DNA from: an uncultured Ilumatobacter sp.
Lineage (GTDB): Bacteria; Actinomycetota; Acidimicrobiia; Acidimicrobiales; Ilumatobacteraceae
Reading direction: 5' to 3'
Assembly (NCBI GenBank): GCA_938049325.1
Contig: CALICC010000180.1
Location: forward strand, 1-20,186
DNA length: 20,186 nucleotides
A program made the position numbers and the translations under genes. Below are positions 1-8,007 of the stretch, piece by piece. The notes under the pieces are model-generated. The model made no database searches and had not been told where the DNA came from. It saw nothing but the letters and a program-made list of their open reading frames with translations. Every line of letters begins with the position of its first letter. Positions within the stretch are counted from its first letter, which is position 1.

Positions 1-648
1 GGCGACCTTGGCGAGGTCTTCAACATCGAAACGTTCGTCGGTGGGTTCGAGCACCCGTGCCGCGCGTGGCACTCAGAAGACTCGATTTCTGGCGGCGCCG
101 TCTACGACTGGGGCTCGCATCACATCGACTGGATCATCCAGCACTACGGCACCGCACCGGCGAAGGTGCTGTGCTCCTCGCACACTCGCGTGTGGCACGA
201 CACGACCAACGTCGACCAGCTCTCGGTGTGGATGCAGTGGGAAGACGGCCGAGAGGCCACGTTCCGCCAGAGTGACGTGTGTGCGATCCGACGCCCGAAG
301 TTCCACGTCGAGGGCACGCTCGGCACGCTCGAAGGTCACTACGAGCCGGTTCGCCAAGACACCGTCGTGGCAGGCCGCGGGTTCCAGACCGACGTGTCAC
401 ACCATGCTGAGCGCCCCGTTGACCTCCGGCTCGCTCGGTACGACGGTGACCACGGTCTGATCGAGTCGACCGTGCGCCCGGCCCCGCATCCGGGTTGGGG
501 CTTCCATCGCAATCTCGCCGACCACCTGCTGCTGGGCGAAGAACTCGCGGTGCGTCCGGAGCAGTCACGCGACGTCGTCTCGGTGCTCGAAGCCGCTCAT
601 CGGTCAGGCGCCAACGGTGGCGAACTGATCGAACTTCCCTCTTCGTGA
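1..648 (+). CDS. Gfo/Idh/MocA-family NAD(P)-dependent oxidoreductase, C-terminal part (5' end outside window)
   Basis: The frame is open from the first base, so only the last 215 residues are visible and the Rossmann nucleotide-binding half is missing. What is seen is the substrate-binding alpha/beta half. The segment GGAVYDWGSHHIDW (visible residues 31-44) matches the family catalytic signature, a glycine-rich turn followed by D-x-G-x-H, with the Asp at visible residue 36 and the His at 40. Members oxidise or reduce sugars, inositols and related polyols with NAD(P); the substrate cannot be read here. The stop codon TGA (646-648) overlaps the GTG start of the next gene (645), so the two are probably co-translated. 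The family call is safe; the substrate is unknown. Confidence 0.85.
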   Translation, partial: GDLGEVFNIETFVGGFEHPCRAWHSEDSISGGAVYDWGSHHIDWIIQHYGTAPAKVLCSSHTRVWHDTTNVDQLSVWMQWEDGREATFRQSDVCAIRRPKFHVEGTLGTLEGHYEPVRQDTVVAGRGFQTDVSHHAERPVDLRLARYDGDHGLIESTVRPAPHPGWGFHRNLADHLLLGEELAVRPEQSRDVVSVLEAAHRSGANGGELIELPSS

Positions 649-2567
649 GTCAACCGGTCGGCTTCGGCGTGATCGGCGCCAACTCGTTCGTGGCCAACGC
701 CGCGGTGCTCCCGGCGATTGACGCCGCATCGAACGCACAGCTCGTCGCCACCGCGTCGCGCAGCAGTGACGTCCCCGAGCGCTGGGCCGACACCGACGTC
801 GGCTCGTACGAAGCCGTGCTCACGCACCCCGACGTCGAGGCCGTGTACATCCCACTGCCGAACGGTATGCATCAGGAGTGGACGGAGAAGGCAGCCGCTG
901 CCGGCAAGCACGTGCTGTGCGAGAAACCGCTCGCGGCCGACGCAGCGACGGCACGCGCCATGGCCGAGGCGTGCGCTCGTGCAGGCGTGCAACTTGGCGA
1001 AGCCTGGATGACACCGTTCCACGGCCGCTACCAAGAGGTCGTGCGGCGCGCACTGGCGGGCGACATCGGCGACATCGTCACCATCGATGGAGCCTTTCGA
1101 TTCACGATCGGCCCCGACGCGAACGACAACTACCGCTGGGATCCGGACCAGGGCGGCGGCGCCCTGCTCGACGTGGGGATCTACTGCCTCGGCGCGATCG
1201 TCGAGATCTTCGGCGCCGAGCCCACCGCGATCATGACCGCCCAGACGCACCGCGGCGGCGTCGACGCCTCGACCCACGCGCGCCTGGACTGGCCAGGAGA
1301 GTGCACCGGTTTCATCGGCTGCTCGTTCGTCGACGAGGAGTTCCAACAGCTCGCCATCTCGGGCACACGCGGAGCGTTCGTGATCTCGACCGAGGCGTTC
1401 ACCGGCGGCATCGACGACACCGAGTACCTGCACATCACCGAGCCGCCTAGCGAACTCCCTCTCGGCACACGACGCCCGGAGCGAGATCTCGATGCCACGC
1501 GTACGGTTCATGCGGACGCGAACGACGCCTACCAGGCGATGGTCGAAGCATTCGCTGCGTCAATCCGTGGTGGAGCGGAATGGCCACGACCCGTCGAGCG
1601 TTCCATCGAGATGCTCGAACTCATCGAACGGATCCAGGACTCAGCGATGCCCGACCCCGAACAACTTGCCACCTCGGTGGTCCCCGTCGACGAATTCTGC
1701 GACCTCACGTCCGGTGTCACGCTGCATGTGCAGCGCTGGGAGCCGCCTGCGGGTGTCGAGCTGTTCGGCCGCCCGTGGGTGTTGACCCACGGCCTCGCAT
1801 CCAACGCTCGGCTCTGGGACGGCGTCGCCCGCCGACTGGCCGCACGCGGCAGCCTGGTGTACACCGTCGACCAGCGGGGTCACGGCCAGTCGTCGAAGCC
1901 CGACGACGGCTACGACGTTGCAAACTGTGCTGACGACCTCGCGCTCCTCATCGACCTGCTCCAACTCAAGCATCCTGCCGTTGCCGGCCAGTCGTGGGGC
2001 GGCAACGTTGCGCTCGAACTCGGCCACCGTCATCCCGACGCCGTTGCAATGGTCGCGTGTGTCGACGGCGGCTTCATTGATCTCCGAGAGGCATTCCCGA
2101 GCTGGGAGGACTGCGCCAAAGCTCTCGCTCCCCCACGACTTGCAGGTACGCCGCTCGACACCATGCGCGGCTGGATCGACGATTCCGCCGCCGACTGGCC
2201 CGACGAAGGGCGCGCAGGCACGATGGCCAACTTCGAGGTGCGCGACGACGGCACGATTGCCCCGTGGCTCACGTTCGAACGTCACCTCACGGTCTTGCGC
2301 GGCTTGTGGGAACACTCACCGTCTGACGTCTACCCGAACGTTCGTGTCCCGACGTTGTTGATCGGGGCCGACAATGGCGATGTGTCGTGGACGTCGTCGA
2401 AGCGCGATGCCGTCGACGCGGCGGTCGCTGCACTTCCGGTGGGTCGTGCACACTGGTTCAGCCCGGCTCATCACGACGTCCACGCTCAACAACCAGCGGC
2501 CATGACCGAACTGCTCCACGCCGCGTCTCACGACCCTCGCTACTTCACCACGGAGACCACACGATGA
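645..2567 (+). CDS. Bifunctional fusion: Gfo/Idh/MocA oxidoreductase + alpha/beta hydrolase
   Basis: A 640-residue protein. GTG at 645 is chosen because it overlaps the previous stop (GTGA) and places the Rossmann motif near the N-terminus (FGVIGAN, residues 7-13). Residues 1 to about 334 form a full-length Gfo/Idh/MocA oxidoreductase: EKP motif with Lys94, then GGGALLDVGIYC with Asp176 and Tyr180. Tyr instead of His resembles the dihydrodiol/xylose dehydrogenase and glucose-fructose oxidoreductase subgroup. Residues about 335-640 form a complete alpha/beta hydrolase: oxyanion strand LTHGL, nucleophile elbow GQSWGG (Ser450), likely acid Asp576 or Asp579, and His610 in the HHDVH motif. No stop separates the halves. 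An ATG at 1647 preceded by AGGA (1636-1639) could also start the hydrolase alone. The likely role is oxidation plus hydrolysis of a sugar-like or lactone substrate, which is inference. Its TGA overlaps the next ATG. Confidence 0.85.
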   Translation: MSQPVGFGVIGANSFVANAAVLPAIDAASNAQLVATASRSSDVPERWADTDVGSYEAVLTHPDVEAVYIPLPNGMHQEWTEKAAAAGKHVLCEKPLAADAATARAMAEACARAGVQLGEAWMTPFHGRYQEVVRRALAGDIGDIVTIDGAFRFTIGPDANDNYRWDPDQGGGALLDVGIYCLGAIVEIFGAEPTAIMTAQTHRGGVDASTHARLDWPGECTGFIGCSFVDEEFQQLAISGTRGAFVISTEAFTGGIDDTEYLHITEPPSELPLGTRRPERDLDATRTVHADANDAYQAMVEAFAASIRGGAEWPRPVERSIEMLELIERIQDSAMPDPEQLATSVVPVDEFCDLTSGVTLHVQRWEPPAGVELFGRPWVLTHGLASNARLWDGVARRLAARGSLVYTVDQRGHGQSSKPDDGYDVANCADDLALLIDLLQLKHPAVAGQSWGGNVALELGHRHPDAVAMVACVDGGFIDLREAFPSWEDCAKALAPPRLAGTPLDTMRGWIDDSAADWPDEGRAGTMANFEVRDDGTIAPWLTFERHLTVLRGLWEHSPSDVYPNVRVPTLLIGADNGDVSWTSSKRDAVDAAVAALPVGRAHWFSPAHHDVHAQQPAAMTELLHAASHDPRYFTTETTR

Positions 2568-3877
2568 CCCTCCCCCGCCTGCTCGTGATCATGGGCTCCG
2601 GCGAAACCGCGCCCACGATGAAAGTGCCGCATCGTCGCGTGTTCGAACGACTCGAGGCCGACGGCACGCCGGCGACGCCGATCATGCTCGACACCCCGTT
2701 CGGGTTCCAGGAGAACGCCCCGATCCTTGCCCAGACAACCACGAAGTACTTCAGTGACTCGGTGAGCCAAGACGTTGCTGTCGCCGGACTCACCCGCACC
2801 GACACCGGTGATACCGCGGCGATCGAGTCAGCCATGACGGCCATTCGCGACGCCAACTGGGTATTCGCCGGACCGGGCAGTCCGACCTATGCGTTGCGCC
2901 AATGGCAACGAACGGACCTCCGCCAGGTTCTCGGGCAAAAGCTCGCACCGACCGAAGACGGCGGTGGTGGCGCGCTGGTCTTTTCGTCGGCAGCCGCGCT
3001 CACGCTCGGCTGTGCAACCGTCCCGGTGTACGAGGTCTACAAGGTCGGCATGGACCCGTGGTGGGAGCAAGGTCTCGATGTGCTCGCCGAGATCGGCATC
3101 AACGCGGCGGTGATCCCGCACTACGACAACCAGGAGGGCGGCAACCACGACACGCGCTTCTGCTATCTCGGCGAACGTCGGTTGCTGATGCTGGAACCGG
3201 ATCTTCCCGACGGCGCATTCGTTCTCGGCATCGACGAACACACCGGCGTGATCATGGATCTCGATGCCGACACCGCGGAGGTCGTCGGCAAGGGCGGACT
3301 CACCCTGCGCCGAAACGGCGCGTCGGTGCGAGTGGAGACGGGTGACACGGTCTCACTCGACGTCATCCGCTCCGGTGGCACCACGACCCCTGGCGCCTCG
3401 CCCGCCACCGCGACGACCGCCACGGACGCAGCGCACAGTGCCACGATTGACGCTGTCGCCGCTCCAGCAGCGTCTGGTCCTGCCGACGTTTCGCTCGGTG
3501 CAACAGCACGGTCGCTCGAAGGTGCGTTCACCGCGGCGATCGCGGCCGGTGATTCCGATGCTGCGGTCGCGGCCATTCTCGACCTCGATGCGGCGATCGT
3601 CGAGTGGTCGGCCGACACCTTGCAGTCCGACGAGATGGACCAGGCACGCCGAGCGCTGCGGTCGATGGTCGTCAAGCTCGGAGGGGCGGCGGCGAGTGGC
3701 CTCCGCGATGAGCGCGACGTGCTCGGCCCCGTCGTCGAAGCAGCTCTGGCCGCGCGTCGAGTCGCTCGCGAGGAACAGGCGTACGCGGTGTCCGACGCCG
3801 TTCGCGACGGACTCGACGCCGCCGGCATCGAAGTCCGCGACACCGCCGACGGTGTCGAATGGGTCATCCGTCGCTGA
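2564..3877 (+). CDS. S51/class-I glutamine-amidotransferase-like protein fused to a CysRS C-terminal-like domain
   Basis: A 437-residue protein. ATG at 2564 overlaps the preceding stop (ATGA). Residues 1 to about 265 look like a peptidase S51/cyanophycinase-type class-I amidotransferase fold: an opening strand LLVIMGSGE, FAGPGSP (101-107), a candidate nucleophile Ser142 in FSSAAA where the family usually shows S-A-G-A, and PHYDNQEGGNHDTR (185-198), which may supply the His. Residues about 270-315 are an Ala/Thr/Pro linker. Residues about 315-437 resemble the DALR-type helical bundle and the extreme C-terminus of cysteinyl-tRNA synthetase, ending in an A-x-SDAVRDGLDAAGIEVRDT-x-x-GVEW pattern. 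The tRNA-synthetase catalytic domain is absent. The known family chemistry suggests peptide or isopeptide hydrolysis; the tail could bind RNA or simply mediate contacts. The domain calls are from motif reading, and the substrate is unknown. Confidence 0.8.
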   Translation: MTLPRLLVIMGSGETAPTMKVPHRRVFERLEADGTPATPIMLDTPFGFQENAPILAQTTTKYFSDSVSQDVAVAGLTRTDTGDTAAIESAMTAIRDANWVFAGPGSPTYALRQWQRTDLRQVLGQKLAPTEDGGGGALVFSSAAALTLGCATVPVYEVYKVGMDPWWEQGLDVLAEIGINAAVIPHYDNQEGGNHDTRFCYLGERRLLMLEPDLPDGAFVLGIDEHTGVIMDLDADTAEVVGKGGLTLRRNGASVRVETGDTVSLDVIRSGGTTTPGASPATATTATDAAHSATIDAVAAPAASGPADVSLGATARSLEGAFTAAIAAGDSDAAVAAILDLDAAIVEWSADTLQSDEMDQARRALRSMVVKLGGAAASGLRDERDVLGPVVEAALAARRVAREEQAYAVSDAVRDGLDAAGIEVRDTADGVEWVIRR

Positions 3878-3882
3878 TCAGC

Positions 3883-3898
3883 CCAGCCGCCAGGCTGG
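3883..3898. terminator. Small hairpin between convergent operons
   Basis: A perfect inverted repeat, CCAGCC-gcca-GGCTGG (6-bp stem, 4-base loop), lies in the 39-base gap between the stop of the S51-like gene (3877) and the stop of the ABC ATPase gene (3917), which face each other. The position suits a bidirectional terminator. There is no U-run on either side, so it may act only as a weak or Rho-assisted stop. Confidence 0.4.
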
Positions 3899-3916
3899 AC
3901 CGACTCGCAGCAGCGA

Positions 3917-5986
3917 TCAGTCGACGAGCGGATCGTCGGCGACTTCGGCGAGCATCCGCTCCTTGACGACCAGCGGTTCGCTCAGTTGTTCGACCGTCAG
4001 GTGACACTTGATGCTGTGGCCGGGGCCGATCTCGACCATGTCGGGCTCGGTGACCTCGCAGAGGCCCTCGATCGCACGATGGCAGCGGGTGTGGAACACG
4101 CAACCTGACGGCGGGTTGGCCGGCGATGGGATCTCACCGGCGAGCGGAATCCGGTTCTCGGCCACCCCGTCGACGCTTGGCACCGCCGACAGCAGCGCCT
4201 CGGTGTAGGGATGGTTCACGCCAGCGAACATCGTGGCCGTGGCCCCGATCTCCATGATGCGACCGAGATACATCACCGCGATCCGGTCGGAGAGATAGCG
4301 AACCACGCCGATGTCGTGGCTGATGAACAGGTAGCTCGACCGCTCGTCGTTCTGCAGCGTGGCGAGCAGGTTCAAGATGGCAGCCTGCACGGACACGTCG
4401 AGTGCAGAGGTCGGCTCGTCGCACACGACCACCTCAGGATCGCCAGCGAAGGCGCGGGCGATCGCCACACGCTGCTTCAAGCCACCCGACAGCTGACGTG
4501 GGCGCATGTCGAGGTGACGCGGCGTGAGCTGCATCGCCTCGGCGACCTCTTCCACGCGCCGATCGGCTGCTTCTCCTTTGACGCCGGTGAGCCGCACAAC
4601 GCTGCGCTTGAGGATGCGTCGAACCGTCCACGACCGGTTGAGCGCCGAGTCCGGGTTCTGGAACACCATCGACACGGCCCGCACCGACTCTTCGATGCGG
4701 TCGGTGGCCTTGTCGGCCATCTTGCGGCCGCGCAGGGTGATGGCGCCACCCTCGTCGGGCGAGTGCACGCCCAGCATGGTCTTGGCGAGCGTCGACTTGC
4801 CCGAACCGGATTCGCCGACGAGGCCGAGGGTCTCGCCTTCGGCGAACCCGAGATCGACGCCCACGAGCGCCGGGACGTCGTGGCCGCGTTGGTGGAAGGT
4901 CTTCGACACGCCGCGCACGCCGATGACCTCTTCGGTGCCGACGTCGAAGGCGACCTCGGTCTCGTCGGGCTCGGGAACCTCGTCGAGGCGATCCGAATGG
5001 TGGCAGCGGGTCCAGTGACCGTCGCTGCGTTCGACGATCGGCGGCACCTCGCTATGACACAGATCGGTGGCGATCGGACACCGGTCGATGTAGGTGCACG
5101 TGGGCAGGTGGGCGCCGACTTGAGGTGCGGTACCGGGGATGGCGAACAGCTCACGGTCGGTCTTCTGCAGACCGTGGCGCGGGATCGAGTTGAGCAGACC
5201 CTTCGTGTAGGGATGGCTCGGGTTGTCGAACACCTCGTCGACGGTGCCCTCCTCGACGATCCGGCCCGCGTACATCACCCCGACGCGGTCGCACATCGTG
5301 CGGATCACACCGAGGTTGTGAGCGATGAGGAGGATGGCCGAGTTGAGTTCCTCGCGCAGGTCACGCACCAGGTCGAGCACCTCGGCCTCCACCGTGGCGT
5401 CGAGGCCGGTGGTGGGTTCATCGAGCACCAGCAGGGTGGGGTCGCAAGCGAGGCCCATCGCGATGACCACACGCTGAAGCATGCCGCCCGACAGCTGGTG
5501 CGGATACCGGTCCATGACGCTCTCGGGAGCGGCGATGCGCACCCGCTTGAGCGCCTCGAGCGCAGACTCCTCGGCCTGCTTCTTCGACTGACCCATCACC
5601 TCGAACGCCTCGGCGACCTGCCGGCCGATCTTCAGCACCGGGTTCACTGCCTGCACCGGGTCCTGGAACACCATCGACGCCTTGCGCGCACGGAACTCGC
5701 GGAGCTCCTTTGCCGACATGGCGGTGAGTTCCTGACCGTCGGAGGTGACGGTGCCAGCGTCGATGACACCATTGCTCGGCAGATAGCGAAGCGCCGCGTA
5801 GGCCGTGGTGGACTTGCCGCAGCCCGACTCCCCGACGAGGCCGTACGCTTCGCCGGGACGCACCTCGAAGGTGACGCCGCGCAGCACCGAGCGGGCCGTG
5901 CCGCGCACCATGTAGCTCATCTCGAGCCCGTCGATCTTGAGCGCCGCCTGCTGTGCGGGGGCCGAGGGTTCTTCGAGCGTGGTCAT
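3917..5986 (-). CDS. Peptide ABC transporter, fused DppD-DppF-type double ATPase
   Basis: A 689-residue protein with two complete nucleotide-binding domains of the oligopeptide/dipeptide importer type. It powers uptake through the two permeases encoded just upstream. Domain 1: Walker A GESGCGKST (52-60), signature LSGGMLQR (165-172), Walker B LLVLDEP (185-191), switch His223. Domain 2: Walker A GESGSGKST (391-399), signature LSGGLKQR (499-506), Walker B VVVCDEP (519-525), His557. Each domain is followed by the family's C-terminal cysteine region (C297, C303, C310, C328; and C629, C635, C643, C661), which in some relatives holds an iron-sulfur cluster. DppD and DppF are usually separate proteins, so the fusion is notable but not unique. 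ATG 5986-5984 overlaps the upstream permease stop by four bases. The open frame continues upstream, but that extension is only a shadow of the permease. Confidence 0.93.
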   Translation of the reverse strand: MTTLEEPSAPAQQAALKIDGLEMSYMVRGTARSVLRGVTFEVRPGEAYGLVGESGCGKSTTAYAALRYLPSNGVIDAGTVTSDGQELTAMSAKELREFRARKASMVFQDPVQAVNPVLKIGRQVAEAFEVMGQSKKQAEESALEALKRVRIAAPESVMDRYPHQLSGGMLQRVVIAMGLACDPTLLVLDEPTTGLDATVEAEVLDLVRDLREELNSAILLIAHNLGVIRTMCDRVGVMYAGRIVEEGTVDEVFDNPSHPYTKGLLNSIPRHGLQKTDRELFAIPGTAPQVGAHLPTCTYIDRCPIATDLCHSEVPPIVERSDGHWTRCHHSDRLDEVPEPDETEVAFDVGTEEVIGVRGVSKTFHQRGHDVPALVGVDLGFAEGETLGLVGESGSGKSTLAKTMLGVHSPDEGGAITLRGRKMADKATDRIEESVRAVSMVFQNPDSALNRSWTVRRILKRSVVRLTGVKGEAADRRVEEVAEAMQLTPRHLDMRPRQLSGGLKQRVAIARAFAGDPEVVVCDEPTSALDVSVQAAILNLLATLQNDERSSYLFISHDIGVVRYLSDRIAVMYLGRIMEIGATATMFAGVNHPYTEALLSAVPSVDGVAENRIPLAGEIPSPANPPSGCVFHTRCHRAIEGLCEVTEPDMVEIGPGHSIKCHLTVEQLSEPLVVKERMLAEVADDPLVD

Positions 5987-6939
5987 GACTTGAGGGCCTT
6001 GTCGATGGAGTCGGCGATCAGGTTCACACCGATCACCAGGCTGGCGATCGCTGCGGCCGGCCAGATGGAGGGCCACCACCGGTCGTTGACGATCTGGTTG
6101 AAGTTCGACGCCACGTCGACGCCCCAGTCGGCGTCGGTGAAGTTGCCGCCGGTCTGCCCGAGGAATGCCAGCGTCGCGTAGGTGAAGATGGCGTAACCGA
6201 GGCGGACGGTGAGTTCGACCACCACGAGACCGACCACATTCGGCAAGATCTCGCGGGTGACGATGAAGAACCCGGACTCGCCGCGCATCTTCGCCGACGT
6301 GACGTAGTCGAGATCGGCCTCGGCGATGGCCGCCGACCGAATGGTGCGGGTGATCGCCGGAACGAACAGCAACCCGATCGTGCCGATGATGACCGGGCGA
6401 GAGTTGCCGAACGTGACCACGACGAGGATCGCCATGAGGATGACGGGGATCGACAACAGCGCCTCGAGGATCCGGCTGAGGATCTCGTCGACCAGACCTC
6501 GGTAGTACCCCATCACGAGTCCGAGCAGCGTGCCGACCACGATGGCCGCCGCCGTAGCGATCGGCGCCACGATGAGGATCGGCCGGGCTCCATAGATGAC
6601 TCGGGTGTACACGTCCCACCCGCTCGAGTCAGTGCCGAGCCATGAATCACCGAACGGCTCGGAGTTGGACCCTGCGGGCACGAAGTCCTTTTCCCCAAAG
6701 GTGGTGAGCAGCGACGGGAACACCGCCGCAAGGATCCAGAACCCAACGATGAGGCAACCGACGATGAACGCCGGGCTGCGGAACAGCACACGACGCTGTT
6801 CGCGCCGGATCTGATTGCGCGACGCCTTGCCCTCGTTGCTCGTGGGCGGCGCCTGCGCTGATGCCGCCGGCGAGGTCGGCGTGGTGGACGCCGACGGGTC
6901 GTTGGCAGACGGTGGGGTGGGCTTGGCGGAGTCACTCAT
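5983..6939 (-). CDS. Peptide ABC transporter permease, DppC-like
   Basis: A 318-residue inner-membrane permease of the dipeptide/oligopeptide/nickel type. Residues 1-45 are a Ser/Pro/Thr-rich cytoplasmic tail. The first membrane helix is about 56-75, followed by LGTDSSGWDVYTRVIYGAR (101-119), the DppC-family hallmark just before the transmembrane core. The coupling-helix (EAA) loop, about 214-234 and ending REILPN, contacts the ATPase. The A of the ATG start (6939) is also the last base of the upstream permease stop (TGATG arrangement), and its own stop overlaps the ATPase start, so all three membrane/ATPase genes are translationally coupled. Substrate specificity (peptide, nickel or other) cannot be read from the permease. 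Confidence 0.93.
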   Translation of the reverse strand: MSDSAKPTPPSANDPSASTTPTSPAASAQAPPTSNEGKASRNQIRREQRRVLFRSPAFIVGCLIVGFWILAAVFPSLLTTFGEKDFVPAGSNSEPFGDSWLGTDSSGWDVYTRVIYGARPILIVAPIATAAAIVVGTLLGLVMGYYRGLVDEILSRILEALLSIPVILMAILVVVTFGNSRPVIIGTIGLLFVPAITRTIRSAAIAEADLDYVTSAKMRGESGFFIVTREILPNVVGLVVVELTVRLGYAIFTYATLAFLGQTGGNFTDADWGVDVASNFNQIVNDRWWPSIWPAAAIASLVIGVNLIADSIDKALKS

Positions 6940-7889
6940 CAGCTGTCTCCCACCGAGAGGCGAGCTCTCGGGTTCATGTAGGCGATCACGACGTCGGCGG
7001 TGAGCGTGGCGAGCATGTAGATCACGGCCACTGCGAGCACGCCCGCACGCAACAGCGGGTACTCGGCGCCGTTGACGGCGTCGATGATCAGTTTGCCGAC
7101 ACCGGGGTAGGTGAACACCTGCTCGAGCGCGACCATGCCGCCGAACAGGTAGCCGAGCTGGGTACCGAGCACGGCGACGGTGGGCTGCAACGCGTTGCGT
7201 GCGACGTGGCTCTTGAAGACGTCACGAGTCGAGAGGCCGCGCATGAACGCCGTGCGGGTGTAGTCGGCGTCGAGCGCATTGATGGTGCCGGCACGGGTGA
7301 TGCGGGCGAGATAACCGAAGTACACGGCCAGAACGGCGATCACCGGCAGCAGCAGGTGTTGGATCTGAGTGAGTGGCCCCGCGCCGGGCGCATTGGCCTG
7401 GACCTTGAAGAACTCGAAGGGGACGCCGAGGAACGCGAGCAGGAACACGCCGGCGACGAAGTCGGGGATCGCCGAGAAGGCCAACCCGACGTTGACGATC
7501 GTGCGGTCGATCCACGTGTCCTTCTTGTACGCAGCCACCATGCCGCCGAGGATCGACAGTGGCACGATCACGAGCAGCGACAAGGTCACCAGCTTGAACG
7601 AGTTCCACAGCGAGGTGCGCACCACGTCGGTGACCGGGCGCCCATCGGCGGTGGTACCGAAGTCGAGTGTGGCCACCGAGGTCACGGAGTCGCCGATCTG
7701 GGTGATGATCGAGTCGTTGAGGCCAAGGTCCTCGGTGACCTGAGCCAGTCGCTCGGGCGATGCGGTGCCGCCGGCGACCTTTCGAGCCGGGTCGCCCGGG
7801 GCGAGGTTCGGTAGCGCCGTGATGATCAGCAGCAGGATCGCCAGCGTCACGAGCGACAGGAGCAGTCGTCGAATGATGAATCTGAGCAC
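6939..7889 (-). CDS. Peptide ABC transporter permease, DppB-like
   Basis: A 316-residue permease starting with GTG at 7889 (V/M-L-R-F-I-I-R-R). The N-terminal helix (about 9-27) and the following PGDPAR segment (31-36) are typical of DppB/OppB. The EAA coupling loop is about 212-235 (MRGLSTRDVFKSHVARNAL), followed by the conserved E-QVFTYPGVG segment (256-265). It pairs with the DppC-like protein to form the transmembrane channel. The start has no strong Shine-Dalgarno sequence, and the gene follows two hairpins after the binding-protein gene, so it is probably expressed by read-through from the solute-binding-protein promoter at a lower level. Confidence 0.93.
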   Translation of the reverse strand: MLRFIIRRLLLSLVTLAILLLIITALPNLAPGDPARKVAGGTASPERLAQVTEDLGLNDSIITQIGDSVTSVATLDFGTTADGRPVTDVVRTSLWNSFKLVTLSLLVIVPLSILGGMVAAYKKDTWIDRTIVNVGLAFSAIPDFVAGVFLLAFLGVPFEFFKVQANAPGAGPLTQIQHLLLPVIAVLAVYFGYLARITRAGTINALDADYTRTAFMRGLSTRDVFKSHVARNALQPTVAVLGTQLGYLFGGMVALEQVFTYPGVGKLIIDAVNGAEYPLLRAGVLAVAVIYMLATLTADVVIAYMNPRARLSVGDS

Positions 7890-7935
7890 GAAGGTCCGTT
7901 CTTCTCGTCAAGTGGAACCGGATCGGTCGATGACC

Positions 7936-7967
7936 AGTGGGCGCAACCTGTGGAGGTTGCGCCCACT
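7936..7967. repeat. Perfect 14-bp hairpin between binding protein and permease genes
   Basis: Left arm AGTGGGCGCAACCT (7936-7949), loop GTGG, right arm AGGTTGCGCCCACT (7954-7967). The stem is perfect and GC-rich. It lies after the solute-binding-protein stop on the minus strand and before the permease start. No T-run follows, so it is more likely an mRNA-stabilising or attenuating structure than a full intrinsic terminator. Confidence 0.7.
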
Positions 7968-7974
7968 CGTCACC

Positions 7975-7999
7975 CTGCCGCCCCGCGCGGGGGCGGCAG
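7975..7999. repeat. Second perfect hairpin, 10-bp stem
   Basis: Left arm CTGCCGCCCC (7975-7984), loop GCGCG, right arm GGGGCGGCAG (7990-7999). It is the hairpin nearest the solute-binding-protein stop (8008). With the neighbouring 14-bp hairpin it forms a tandem structure of the kind that protects the upstream mRNA 3' end and limits transcription into the permease genes. Confidence 0.7.
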
Positions 8000-8007
8000 A
8001 GATCCGG

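Noticed and set aside
495..644. Upstream extension of the oxidoreductase-hydrolase fusion to an ATG at 495
   Set aside because: The added 50 residues are Arg/Ser-rich and overlap the coding end of the preceding oxidoreductase. GTG 645 gives the normal family N-terminus and the GTGA overlap.
4211..6181. A 656-codon open frame on the plus strand opposite the ABC ATPase gene
   Set aside because: It is antisense to two intact ATPase domains with all motifs on the other strand. The protein shows no domain and its composition (His, Arg, Glu, Val rich) is typical of a GC-rich shadow frame.
5987..6619. Upstream extension of the double ATPase
   Set aside because: The extra 211 residues are an out-of-frame shadow of the DppC-like permease. 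ATG 5986 gives the ATGA overlap and a normal ATPase N-terminus.
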